64,000 bases of DNA. It comes from Fodinibius salicampi (lineage in GTDB: Bacteria > Bacteroidota > Rhodothermia > Balneolales > Balneolaceae). The stretch's first letter is position 1; every line of letters starts with the position of its first letter. The notes under the pieces are model-generated. The model was given only the letters and a program-made list of their open reading frames with translations. It had not been told where the DNA came from and made no database searches. Location of the stretch: the NCBI RefSeq assembly GCF_039545095.1, contig NZ_BAABRS010000001.1, positions 1,736,001 to 1,800,000 of the forward strand, read 5' to 3'. Shown piece after piece: positions 18,301 to 27,070 of the stretch. Position numbers and translations under genes: made by a program.

Positions 18301-19179
18301 TTATACATCACATATTTCTACTCCCTTCTTTAAAGCATCAAGCTTGTCATCCCAAGTAGGTATAAATTCCTGTCCAATAAATCCAGTATAGCCGGTATCC
18401 ACGATGGCCTTTATGATAGCCGGATAATTTAATTCCTGGGTCTCGTCGATTTCATTTCGGCCGGGGACCCCTCCAGTATGATAATGCGCTATATATTGAT
18501 GATTATCCCGGATGGTACGGATCACATCCCCCTCCATAATCTGCATGTGATAGATATCGTAGAGCAGCTTGAAACGATCAGATCCTACTTTTTTGCACAA
18601 CTCACCCCCCCACTCCGTATGGTCACACATGTAATCGGGATGGTCGACTTTACTGTTCAGCAGCTCCATGCATACGGTTACATTATGCTTTTCTGCCGTG
18701 CTCATCAGTTGCTTTAATCCGTTAGCACAATTCTCTAGTCCCGTTTCCTCATCCATGCCGTTCCGATTGCCGGAAAAGCAGATAATTTTATCAAAGCCCG
18801 CCTCAGCGACCATGGGAATGACGCGCTCATAATCCTCGATCAATTCATCGTGCAGCTGTGGATTATTAAATCCTTCTTCTATGCCCTTGCCAGCTCCCCA
18901 GGGCATCGCACACGTCAGTCCATGCTTTTTCAACGTTGGCCATTCGTCGGGGCCGAGCAGCTCCACCGATTGAAGTCCTATTTCTTTAGCCGCCTGACAA
19001 AATTCATCCAAGGGGATATCACCGAAGGTCCATTTGCACACCGAATGATTGACGTTCCCGTTGAGTTCGCTTCCGAGAAGAGCCTCTAGGTTCTCCATGC
19101 TGCCCAACCATCCTGCCATTGTACCAGATCCGACAATGGCTCCAATCTTTTTTAAGGCATTACGTCTTGAAATATCCAT
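18301..19179 (-). CDS. exported TIM-barrel sugar isomerase (hydroxypyruvate isomerase-like)
   Basis: 292-residue xylose-isomerase-like TIM barrel. The N-terminus Ser-Arg-Arg-Asn-Ala-Leu-Lys-Lys followed by a glycine-rich hydrophobic run is a Tat-like signal, unlike the cytoplasmic isomerase at 13900-14790. Metal-site segments are Val-Cys-Met-Glu-Leu-Leu-Asn, Leu-Leu-Tyr-Asp-Ile-Tyr-His-Met-Gln, His-Tyr-His-Thr-Gly-Gly and Gly-Gln-Glu-Phe. The family isomerises or epimerises small keto-sugars; exported members are commonly paired with exported Gfo/Idh enzymes. It lies 28 bp from the cytochrome c gene upstream and so is probably in one operon with it. Confidence 0.83.
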   Translation of the reverse strand: MDISRRNALKKIGAIVGSGTMAGWLGSMENLEALLGSELNGNVNHSVCKWTFGDIPLDEFCQAAKEIGLQSVELLGPDEWPTLKKHGLTCAMPWGAGKGIEEGFNNPQLHDELIEDYERVIPMVAEAGFDKIICFSGNRNGMDEETGLENCANGLKQLMSTAEKHNVTVCMELLNSKVDHPDYMCDHTEWGGELCKKVGSDRFKLLYDIYHMQIMEGDVIRTIRDNHQYIAHYHTGGVPGRNEIDETQELNYPAIIKAIVDTGYTGFIGQEFIPTWDDKLDALKKGVEICDV

Positions 19180-19207
19180 AATATATCATCCCATTTATTA
19201 TAAATTA

Positions 19208-22200
19208 TTATTTAAGGGTCGACAGATACTCCACCAAGTCCACCAATTCCTGCTGACTCATCCCAACATGCAGGTTCTCCGGCATAAGCGACTGACCCAT
19301 CTGCTCTCTTGAACTGATCTCCGATTTAGCGTAAGTCGTCGTATATCCGCCCGGCGTAAGTAAAACAATCTCTGTTTCAGTCTCGCTTTGAATAATTCCG
19401 GCTACTTCGGTGCCGTCCTCCAGTGATAATATATATCCCTCATATCCAAAACTTATACCGTTATTAGGTTTGAGTATGGCGTCATACAACCCTTCCTTTG
19501 GCAACTTATCGCCAATTTCGGACAGTGCCGGCCCGAACTCCGTGCCCTGCCCGTTGACCTGGTGACAGATCTGACAGGATTGTTCGAAAATCTCTTTTCC
19601 TCTTTCCTGATTACCTTCTCTGGATACAAGATCTGATACTGGCGGAAGATCGATCTCTTCTCCTTGACCTTCGCCCCTCAATTTTTTCGCCAGCTGGCGG
19701 ATATCTCCCCGCCATGAATCTGCCAAGCCTTCTGCGGCGGCTTCATGGAGCGATTCCGGAATGATCCCACCATTAACCAGTTCCACCAAGCGCTGCTCTC
19801 CACCCCATGAGGCTCCAACAGCTTTTACCGCCTCCCGGCGCATTTCCAACTCATTGTTTTCATCCAGGAAATAGAACTCGAGCATTTCGATCGATTGCGG
19901 GGTTGAGGTATTTCCGAGTACCGTGATCACTTTCTTTTTCTCCTCCTCTTCATTACCATCTAAAACACGTTGGATGAATTCTCGTCCTCCAACATCCAGC
20001 GACAGTTGTGATGCGCGGATGCCCAGGCTGCTGTCCGGATAGGACTGCATCAGACTAAGGAGTTCATCGTTTTGGTTTTGCAGCTCAAATTTTTCTACCA
20101 GATCAAGATATTCGTGAGTGCCTTTGGCTGATGCCAATGCTTCATTCAAGGCTCTTTGAACAACTGATGAGCGTTCCAAAGCCGACGGGTCCAACTCCTT
20201 CAGCGCCATAAGATTCAGCTGCTCCTGCTCCGGAAGATATCCTTCCAGAACACCAATCAACTCTTCTTCTTTGTCAGAAGAATCGTGGAAATGGAACGCT
20301 CGGAAATACCTTGATTTTTCCTCCACATCAATGGAGGAGTCTTGGATTATTTGTGCCAGTTTGGGCACTGCGGCATCGGCCCTGGACCGCCAAACGATAT
20401 CCCGACCGGCCGGGGTGTTCCATTCCGAACCGACCTCCTCCAACCACGCCTCAAAGAAACGATCCCACTGTCCATAAGCCCCGATACCGAGAGCCTCAAG
20501 ATACCAACGGTCGCTGCCATTATGTTGCAATGCCAACTGAGCCCACAGCTCTGCTGCTTGCGGAGAAGAATTGCGATGTAAGGCGATGGCCGCTTCCCTG
20601 CGGACTTCCGGGGCGGGGTCCTCAACCAGTTTCTCGATATACGGAATAATATCGATATCCAGCTGACGGGCCGCGCGTAGGCCTGTAATACGAATATCTG
20701 GATTAGTATCTGCCAGTGCCTGTTCTATATAATCGACTCCATTCCCTTCCAGTTTGCTCAGCAGCCAGAGCGCCCGCGCCCGATATCGGTCATTTTCTGA
20801 CTCCCAGAGGTCCACAAGTGCCGGTTCCGCCTTTTTCCCCAATTCATGTAACTGTAGCCAGGCCCGTGCCCGCAAATTCATGTTCGGATTTTTAAGCGCT
20901 TCCACAGCTCCTTGGGGGGTACTCAGATCAAAGTCGGGTACCTCGTAATTACTGCCTTCCGGGGCAATGCGGAAAATACGTCCCCGCTGCTGGTCGCCCA
21001 TTTGATGCCCGCCTACCCCCGGATCATACCAGTCGGCTACAAAGATGGACCCATCCGGGGCAACGGTTACATCCGAGGGACGAAACCACTGGTCGTTATT
21101 TCCTTTCAAAATATTTTCAATAGATGCCGAGTAGCCTGCCCCCTCCTTTTCAACCGGATACGAACGAATAACATTGGGGCCGGCATCGGCGTGTATCATT
21201 TCATTATGAAAGACTTCCGGCAGTAATCCCCCCTCATAAACTACTATTCCCGTTGGGGATCCTGCACCGGTCTGCAGTAAATTCGGAATCGATCCGGGGT
21301 CGTTTTGATACCAGTGGCGAGTTGGTATATCTTCGGCCATGCCCGTACGGCGCGTGCGCCATCCGGCCCCCGTCAACTCATCCGTGTAGCCGTAATTACC
21401 GTATTCCATGACATAATTGATGCGGACGCCCTTATTGCCGTCATCGTCGTTATCGGACTGCCACAGGGTACCATAAGAATCGACTGCGACCTCGTAGTTA
21501 TTGCGAAAATTATGGGCCAACACCTCGACATTGCTCCCATCCCGGTCGCTGCGGAAAACCATCCCCTGCCAATACGGATTTCCATCCGCCCTCACCTGAT
21601 TGCCGAACTCGTCTGTAATTACGTCGCCCTCTGGATCCTTGAGCACCTTCCCTTCATTGCCAAAATTAAAATAGAGCTTGCCGTCCGGGCCAAAAACAAA
21701 GGCATGCATCCCATGGTCGTGCTGTTCGCCCTCAATACCGCTGAACATAATCTCCTTTTTGTCAGCCCGATCATCCCCATCGGTATCATAGAAAACAAAC
21801 ACATGAGGACTCCGGGAAACAATGACCCGGTCATCGAGCACCATGATACCCAGTGCGGCATTGATATCGTTCCCCTGGTAAAACACTTTACTGGTATCGG
21901 CCCGGCTATCTCCGTTAGTGTCCTCCAAAATGACAATCCGATCTCCTTCTGGTCTTGTTGGATTATCCGGATTTAAACTGGAGCGATAGTTGTACCCTTC
22001 GGTCACCCACACCCGGCCCCGGCCGTCAATATCCATATTTGTGGGATTAACCAACATATCTTCAGCAGCAAACAAGGTCGTTTCCAATCCCTCCCTGGTT
22101 TCAAGCCCTGCCAGGGCGTGCTCGGCACTTCGTTTTTCCTGATCGCTGAGCTGTTCATATTCTTGCTGCCCTGAACAACTCCCGACAACCAATAGAACTG

Positions 22201-22246
22201 TAATTAAAAATATCCACGATCTTAATCCCCGATTCCAAAAGTTCAT
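19208..22246 (-). CDS. PVC-type beta-propeller/HEAT/cytochrome c lipoprotein
   Basis: 1012-residue lipoprotein (Val-Gly-Ser-Cys signal) of the membrane-bound dehydrogenase class. Domains: a six-bladed propeller (about 40-425) with Glu-Asp-Thr-Asn-Gly-Asp and Tyr-Asp-Thr-Asp-Gly-Asp metal or substrate loops; a long HEAT-repeat solenoid (about 430-850); and a cytochrome c module with Cys-Gln-Ile-Cys-His at 891-895. The tail after the haem motif has the beta segment Leu-Ser-Leu-Glu-Asp-Gly-Thr-Glu-Val-Ala-Gly, typical of PVC haem-binding domains, which the protein at 6397-9570 lacks. Unlike that protein there is no SGNH domain. Presumed role: oxidation of a sugar-derived substrate at the cell surface or periplasm with electron transfer to the respiratory chain. 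Confidence 0.88.
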   Translation of the reverse strand: MNFWNRGLRSWIFLITVLLVVGSCSGQQEYEQLSDQEKRSAEHALAGLETREGLETTLFAAEDMLVNPTNMDIDGRGRVWVTEGYNYRSSLNPDNPTRPEGDRIVILEDTNGDSRADTSKVFYQGNDINAALGIMVLDDRVIVSRSPHVFVFYDTDGDDRADKKEIMFSGIEGEQHDHGMHAFVFGPDGKLYFNFGNEGKVLKDPEGDVITDEFGNQVRADGNPYWQGMVFRSDRDGSNVEVLAHNFRNNYEVAVDSYGTLWQSDNDDDGNKGVRINYVMEYGNYGYTDELTGAGWRTRRTGMAEDIPTRHWYQNDPGSIPNLLQTGAGSPTGIVVYEGGLLPEVFHNEMIHADAGPNVIRSYPVEKEGAGYSASIENILKGNNDQWFRPSDVTVAPDGSIFVADWYDPGVGGHQMGDQQRGRIFRIAPEGSNYEVPDFDLSTPQGAVEALKNPNMNLRARAWLQLHELGKKAEPALVDLWESENDRYRARALWLLSKLEGNGVDYIEQALADTNPDIRITGLRAARQLDIDIIPYIEKLVEDPAPEVRREAAIALHRNSSPQAAELWAQLALQHNGSDRWYLEALGIGAYGQWDRFFEAWLEEVGSEWNTPAGRDIVWRSRADAAVPKLAQIIQDSSIDVEEKSRYFRAFHFHDSSDKEEELIGVLEGYLPEQEQLNLMALKELDPSALERSSVVQRALNEALASAKGTHEYLDLVEKFELQNQNDELLSLMQSYPDSSLGIRASQLSLDVGGREFIQRVLDGNEEEEKKKVITVLGNTSTPQSIEMLEFYFLDENNELEMRREAVKAVGASWGGEQRLVELVNGGIIPESLHEAAAEGLADSWRGDIRQLAKKLRGEGQGEEIDLPPVSDLVSREGNQERGKEIFEQSCQICHQVNGQGTEFGPALSEIGDKLPKEGLYDAILKPNNGISFGYEGYILSLEDGTEVAGIIQSETETEIVLLTPGGYTTTYAKSEISSREQMGQSLMPENLHVGMSQQELVDLVEYLSTLK

Positions 22247-22353
22247 ATGTCCTTTATTTCAGCTAAAATTTTAAATAGGTACTTATCTTGCAAGGAGTTG
22301 TAAACCCTTCCTGAGAGTTTAATTTTGTCAATTATTTTTTACACACTCATACA

Positions 22354-22842
22354 TTAAAGACTCTCTGCTCTGCTATTGACTTCTATTGAATATCCGTCGG
22401 GATCCATAATGTAGACCTGTTTAATTCCATCAGGACGCGTAGTAACCTTACCCTTTTCGCCCGGCCAATCCGTAAATGTAATATTCCGTGCCCGTAGGTT
22501 ATTAACAAATTTATCAAAATTCGAAACGGTGATGGCCATGTGAATAGATTTATTCACTTTAACACCTTCCATTTCATCAGCCAGCAGATGGAGCTCGTGA
22601 TTCCCGCCCAATGAAAACCAGCGCCGTGTAGGCTTTCCGGTTTGATTTTCAATTTCTTTTAGTCCCACTACTTCCTTATAGAAGGTCGCGGAAGAATCCA
22701 GATCGCTCACCACAATAGCCTGGTGGTCAAAGGCAGGATTGAAATCCTGTGCAAAACTATTAGATATAGACAGAATAAAAATGATAAAAAAGACTAAAGA
22801 AAGTGAACCGTAAAAAGTCAGTGTATGCGAATAAGATTTCAT
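22354..22842 (-). CDS. secreted VOC-family protein
   Basis: 162-residue vicinal-oxygen-chelate protein. Residues about 10-31 are a signal peptide ending Ser-Phe-Ala-Gln. After it comes a single VOC module: Asp-His-Gln-Ala-Ile-Val-Val (first ligand His), His-Glu-Leu-His-Leu, Ile-His-Met-Ala-Ile and Ser-Ile-Glu-Val-Asn (last ligand Glu). Export distinguishes it from the cytoplasmic VOC gene at 11865-12368. It is the first gene of the one-strand catabolic locus as far as the window shows, about 107 bp before the cytochrome gene. The reaction is unknown. Confidence 0.82.
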   Translation of the reverse strand: MKSYSHTLTFYGSLSLVFFIIFILSISNSFAQDFNPAFDHQAIVVSDLDSSATFYKEVVGLKEIENQTGKPTRRWFSLGGNHELHLLADEMEGVKVNKSIHMAITVSNFDKFVNNLRARNITFTDWPGEKGKVTTRPDGIKQVYIMDPDGYSIEVNSRAESL

Positions 22843-23005
22843 TGAAAAATTGATTTACAGGTGAATAAAAATAATAAGTTTTAGTAAGGAAAATTTTATG
22901 ATATATACTATTAAAGCCTTACGGACGCAAGGAAATTGCAACTTTTATATCAGAAATATCACTCAAACATAAAATAAAAATTAATTTTCTATCCCAATTC
23001 TACAT

Positions 23006-23040
23006 AAAAAACCCCGACGATTTATTTCAATCGCCGGGGT
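23006..23040 (-). terminator. rho-independent terminator after fadE
   Basis: Inverted repeat CCCCGaCGATT / AATCGcCGGGG with a short TTATTTC-type loop. On the minus strand it is followed by a run of six T. It lies 28 bp past the fadE stop and closes the tetR-fadE transcript. Confidence 0.85.
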
Positions 23041-23067
23041 CTGGCTGATAATAATTAAGCAGTAATG

Positions 23068-25560
23068 CTACTTAGTTATTTCTTCTGGATGTGCGCTTTC
23101 TTCTATTTTAGGTGAAGAGGGCGTTTGATTCTGGTACTCCTCGAGAGTAAACTCATCGACCTGTACCATATCAACGCGAGCGTCTTCGGCTTTGCGTAGC
23201 AATTCCGCCTCTTCCTCGTTGATGATATTCTTCTCTAATGCCTGATCAATTACAAAACGTGCTTGTGTTTTTGGCAGTTCCTTTTTCTTAGTGGCTTTAT
23301 AAATTTTCTTGTACATTGGTGTTGCTTCCTCCGAAAGTCTAAACGCATATTCGTATCGACCCAATGCTTCCTCTTTATCTTCCGGCGTAAAGATACCGGA
23401 AGTCAGGCGGTTTCTCTGCTCGCCTCGTTTCTGCATGGCTTGGGCCACCTTGTGTCCAAGCATATCTGAGGGCATACTACCAATACGATTCATGCGCGAC
23501 CAAAGAGCAATGGGGCCACGGAACAGCCAGCTAAGCCCCGGCACTTTAATTTCACGGTAGATAGCATCAAAGGCTTCCTGGATTTGGGCAAAGGCGTAGT
23601 CCATAGACCACTCAAAAAATATTTGATCATCCTCTCTTTGACCTTCGGCATCATAGCGCCGCAAGGTGGCTGTAGCCAGATACATCCAGCTCAGAATATC
23701 GGCGAACCGACCGCTAATTTTTTCTTTAATTTTAAGTCCTCCCCCATAAGAGCCAAGAGCAATATCTGCCAGAAAGGCAAAAGAAGCTGAAGCCCAAGCA
23801 AGCTTTTTATAATACTTGGCTGCAGGACCACCAACCGGCGAGGAAGCAATCTTTCCGCGGGTAAGCGACATTAAAAATGCTCGTGCTTTATTGCGACCCA
23901 CATGTCCAATATGCTTCCAGAATACATCATCAAATGCTTTCACATCTCCCCGGGTTAGTGCATCTATTTCATCATAAGCATAGGGATGGCATCGAATAGC
24001 TCCCTGACCGAAGATCATGAGGCTGCGGGTCAAAATATTCGCCCCTTCTACGGTAATAGCAATAGGAGTGGCTGTATACGTATGAGCAAAAATATTGCGC
24101 GGGCCTCGCGAGATAGCTGCTCCACCCTGTATATCCATAGCGTCATTAATTATTTGACGTCCCAGCTCGGTAAAGTTGTACTTGGCTATAGCCGTAACAA
24201 CGGAAGGTTTCTCTCCTATATCGAGCCCGGCACAGGTATAACGTCGGGCGGCATCCATCAGATAAGTAAACCCTCCAATACGTGCCATTGGTTCTTCAAT
24301 TCCTTCGAATTTACCAATATTGATGCCAAACTGTTTACGAACAGACGTGTAGGCTCCCAACGCCCTGGTGGCTACTTTGGCGCCACCCATACTTTGCGCC
24401 GGCAATGAGATACCACGTCCCACACCAAGCGATTCCATGAGCATGCGCCAACCGTTGCCGGCTTGTTCTGGTCCACCAATAATTTGATCAACAGAGACCA
24501 CCGCATCTTCTCCATCAATAGGACAGTTATAAAACGGCACGCCCAACGGATCATGGCGACGCCCTAGTTTGATCCCCTCGGTATCACTGGGAATTAGAGC
24601 ACAAGTAATACCCAGGTACTCGCCCTTCCCAAGGTGATTCTCAGGATCCCGGAGCTTGAACGCCAATCCGATCAGTGTTGAAATAGCCGCAAGGGTGATA
24701 TATCGCTTGGTGAAGTTAAGACGAATATAAAGCTCGCCGTCTTCCCCCTTAAATACTACTCCTTCGGCGGTCATTGCTCCTGCATCGGAACCAGCAGTAG
24801 GTTCAGTGAGCGCAAAGCAGGGCATTTCTTGCCCCGTTGCCAGTTTAGGTAAATACCTGTCTTTCTGCTCTTTGGTCCCATAATGCATCAATAATTCTGC
24901 TGGCCCTAGTGAATTAGGAACCATAACCGTTGTTGCCAGAGGACCGCACCGAGATGTAAGCTTCGTAATAATAGCACTGTGAGCGGAAGCGGAAAACTCA
25001 AGTCCACCATATTCTTTGGGAATAATAAGCCCGAAAAATTTATTCTCGCGCATGTACTTCCAAACCTCATCCGTAAATCCTTTACGAACAAACACATCCC
25101 AATCGGAGACCATTGAACACAATTCTTCAACAGGCCCATCAAGAAATGCCTGCTCCTCTTCACTTAATTCAGGATACGATTCGTTTGCAAGTCGTTTCAA
25201 ATTTGGTTTACCAGAAAAAAGCTCGGCATCGACCCACACATTGCCAGCCTCAATTGCAGTGCGTTCAGTATCAGAAATTTGAGGCAAAAAGTTCATGGCA
25301 TCCAGCAACTTCATAAGAGGACCTGTAAGAAGCGTCCGTCGAATAGGTTTTATATTGAATACAACCACCAGCGCTGCAAAAACAACAAAAAGCCAGGTTG
25401 GAGCCGAAAATCCCCACAAGGCTAGAAATCCGGCTATGGCCCAAACCCAGAGCGGCGTACCCCAGAATGCAAAAAGCGTGGCGACAATCACCATGCTCAC
25501 AATTACAGCCCAGAGTGGATACTGTAATAAAAAACCTAAACTCTCAGTTAGAAAATCCAT
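23068..25560 (-). CDS. fadE: acyl-CoA dehydrogenase, FadE family
   Basis: 830-residue FadE-type acyl-CoA dehydrogenase, close to the 814 residues of the E. coli enzyme, for the first step of fatty-acid beta-oxidation. The first about 80 residues carry hydrophobic membrane segments, as in FadE. The core contains Leu-Thr-Glu-Pro-Thr-Ala-Gly-Ser-Asp (FAD and substrate loop) and Ile-Thr-Val-Glu-Gly-Ala-Asn-Ile-Leu-Thr-Arg, where the Glu is the expected catalytic base. A DUF1974-type C-terminal domain follows, with an acidic tail. It starts 15 bp after the TetR gene, so the regulator and enzyme probably share a transcript. Confidence 0.92.
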   Translation of the reverse strand: MDFLTESLGFLLQYPLWAVIVSMVIVATLFAFWGTPLWVWAIAGFLALWGFSAPTWLFVVFAALVVVFNIKPIRRTLLTGPLMKLLDAMNFLPQISDTERTAIEAGNVWVDAELFSGKPNLKRLANESYPELSEEEQAFLDGPVEELCSMVSDWDVFVRKGFTDEVWKYMRENKFFGLIIPKEYGGLEFSASAHSAIITKLTSRCGPLATTVMVPNSLGPAELLMHYGTKEQKDRYLPKLATGQEMPCFALTEPTAGSDAGAMTAEGVVFKGEDGELYIRLNFTKRYITLAAISTLIGLAFKLRDPENHLGKGEYLGITCALIPSDTEGIKLGRRHDPLGVPFYNCPIDGEDAVVSVDQIIGGPEQAGNGWRMLMESLGVGRGISLPAQSMGGAKVATRALGAYTSVRKQFGINIGKFEGIEEPMARIGGFTYLMDAARRYTCAGLDIGEKPSVVTAIAKYNFTELGRQIINDAMDIQGGAAISRGPRNIFAHTYTATPIAITVEGANILTRSLMIFGQGAIRCHPYAYDEIDALTRGDVKAFDDVFWKHIGHVGRNKARAFLMSLTRGKIASSPVGGPAAKYYKKLAWASASFAFLADIALGSYGGGLKIKEKISGRFADILSWMYLATATLRRYDAEGQREDDQIFFEWSMDYAFAQIQEAFDAIYREIKVPGLSWLFRGPIALWSRMNRIGSMPSDMLGHKVAQAMQKRGEQRNRLTSGIFTPEDKEEALGRYEYAFRLSEEATPMYKKIYKATKKKELPKTQARFVIDQALEKNIINEEEAELLRKAEDARVDMVQVDEFTLEEYQNQTPSSPKIEESAHPEEITK

Positions 25561-25575
25561 ATTTTTTTCTCCGGT

Positions 25576-26211
25576 TTAAATATTATTTTTCCTGCTAACT
25601 TCCTTCACATCAGATACGGTCTTTTGTTGATAAGCACTTATAATATGTTCAATGGCTTCTTCGATAAATTCGTTCTGATCAATACGTGTATCTAGCCGCC
25701 TTGACAAAACCACCGACATCACACCATGCAGCTGCGCCCAAAAAGTATAGGCTGCGATGCTCGGTTTTGGCTCTTCAATAGTCCCTGCTTCAACCCCCTC
25801 TTCCAGGACTTCAATTACAATTTGGTATCCTTGCCGGGCCTTTCGAAATTTTTCTCGGGGATATCGTGCCATCTGGTCTGAACTTACAAGATAAATGACT
25901 TGGTATTCGCGGGGATGATCAAGGGCAAATTGCACATAAGCCCAAGCCAAGTTTTCCAACATTTTTAAAGGAGACGACTCAGATTGCACACTCTCTTCTA
26001 GACGTTCGTTTAATCGTTCAATGGCCTCCTCAATAAGGGTATGAACAAGATGATCTTTATTTTCAAAGTGAAGGTAGATACTGGTAGCACTCACATCTAT
26101 TTTTCGTGCTATTTTCCGTAGCGAAAGATTGCGGTATCCTTCTGATAATAGCACTTCACGTGCTGCATCAACTATTCTACGCTTAAGATCCACCCTTTTG
26201 ATATCTTTCAT
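25576..26211 (-). CDS. TetR-family regulator of fadE
   Basis: 211-residue TetR/AcrR repressor. The N-terminal helix-turn-helix is evident (Arg-Asn-Leu-Ser-Leu-Arg-Lys-Ile-Ala, then Ser-Ala-Thr-Ser-Ile-Tyr-Leu-His-Phe). The C-terminal ligand domain carries a Trp-Ala-Gln-Leu-His-Gly motif of the WHG type. It stands immediately upstream of fadE, so an acyl-CoA-responsive repressor of beta-oxidation is the natural guess (inference). A tandem GTTAAC site lies just 11-25 bp upstream of its start and may be the autoregulatory operator. Confidence 0.87.
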   Translation of the reverse strand: MKDIKRVDLKRRIVDAAREVLLSEGYRNLSLRKIARKIDVSATSIYLHFENKDHLVHTLIEEAIERLNERLEESVQSESSPLKMLENLAWAYVQFALDHPREYQVIYLVSSDQMARYPREKFRKARQGYQIVIEVLEEGVEAGTIEEPKPSIAAYTFWAQLHGVMSVVLSRRLDTRIDQNEFIEEAIEHIISAYQQKTVSDVKEVSRKNNI

Positions 26212-26221
26212 ATAATCATTG

Positions 26222-26236
26222 GTTAACGGTGTTAAC
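26222..26236. promoter_or_regulatory. candidate TetR operator (tandem GTTAAC)
   Basis: Two copies of the 6-bp palindrome GTTAAC (26222-26227 and 26231-26236) separated by GGT, so that the 15-bp unit is also an inverted repeat. It lies 11 bp before the TetR start codon, the usual place for a TetR operator. Binding is inferred. Confidence 0.4.
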
Positions 26237-26373
26237 TAACAGTAATTAAACATTTATTAGGGGATAAAGCAATATTTCAAAAGAATTATTTATATCCCTT
26301 TTCCTATCTCCATAACCGAATATTCATCCTGCCAATCTCAAAATCCAAATATTTTTTTACTCCCGACCAGGCT

Positions 26374-27051
26374 TCAAAGGGGGCTTTCAGGAAGTAAAAA
26401 TTGCAGGTAGGATATTGCTCTGCCTTTCATCAGATGTTTTCTCTCAAAATAGGTTTTATGGGTAAGAAGTTCATCATCGGGGCACTCCTGATAAATATTC
26501 TCAACACTTTTGATAACCTCACAGTTGTTTCTTTCCAAAACCCGACAAGTATAGCTAAAAAGCTGGTTGTTATCCGTTTTCAGACGCACCGATCCACCAG
26601 GGCGAAGAAACTGTTGATATATCTTCAAAAATTTAGGAGAAGTTAGCCGTTTATTTCGGTCACTTCCCTTTAGATAAGGATCTGGAAATGTAATCCAGAT
26701 ATCATCGACTTCATCAGTACCAAAATATTCGTCCAAATGATCGATATATATTCGAAGAAAATGAACATTGGAACGTTGTTCCTGTAGTGCCTGCCGTGCT
26801 CCCTTCCAGATACGGGCACCCTTAATATCTACACCCACAACGTTTATTTCCGGGAACTGCTTACTTAAAAAGAGTGTATACTCCCCTTTCCCGCAGGCCA
26901 ATTCCAAAGTAATAGGCTTCTCATTTTTAAATACCTCCTGCTTCCATCGGCCCTTCGGTTTTTCAGATGATGAGTCCTGATAATCCGTATATTCAAAAAC
27001 ATTTTTAAAGCGCTCGATATCACTAAAGCGTTCAAGTTTACTTCTACCCAT
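26374..27051 (-). CDS. trmB: tRNA (guanine-N7-)-methyltransferase
   Basis: 225-residue SAM-dependent enzyme making m7G46 in tRNA. The SAM site is Leu-Glu-Leu-Ala-Cys-Gly-Lys-Gly-Glu-Tyr, followed by Gly-Val-Asp-Ile-Lys-Gly-Ala-Arg. The catalytic loop Thr-Phe-Pro-Asp-Pro-Tyr-Leu-Lys with Asn-Lys-Arg-Leu replaces the proteobacterial Phe-Pro-Asp-Pro-Trp-Pro-Lys, as in Bacteroidota homologues. The C-terminal Leu-Lys-Thr-Asp-Asn motif is present. It lies 19 bp after pdxH. Confidence 0.92.
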   Translation of the reverse strand: MGRSKLERFSDIERFKNVFEYTDYQDSSSEKPKGRWKQEVFKNEKPITLELACGKGEYTLFLSKQFPEINVVGVDIKGARIWKGARQALQEQRSNVHFLRIYIDHLDEYFGTDEVDDIWITFPDPYLKGSDRNKRLTSPKFLKIYQQFLRPGGSVRLKTDNNQLFSYTCRVLERNNCEVIKSVENIYQECPDDELLTHKTYFERKHLMKGRAISYLQFLLPESPL

Positions 27052-27070
27052 ATTCTTATTTCCTGCTTAG

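Noticed and set aside
18240-18311. Longer N-terminal start for the GH-like gene
   Set aside because: It overlaps the preceding isomerase gene and places a signal peptide about 30 residues inside the protein; the ATG at 18239 directly starts the signal.
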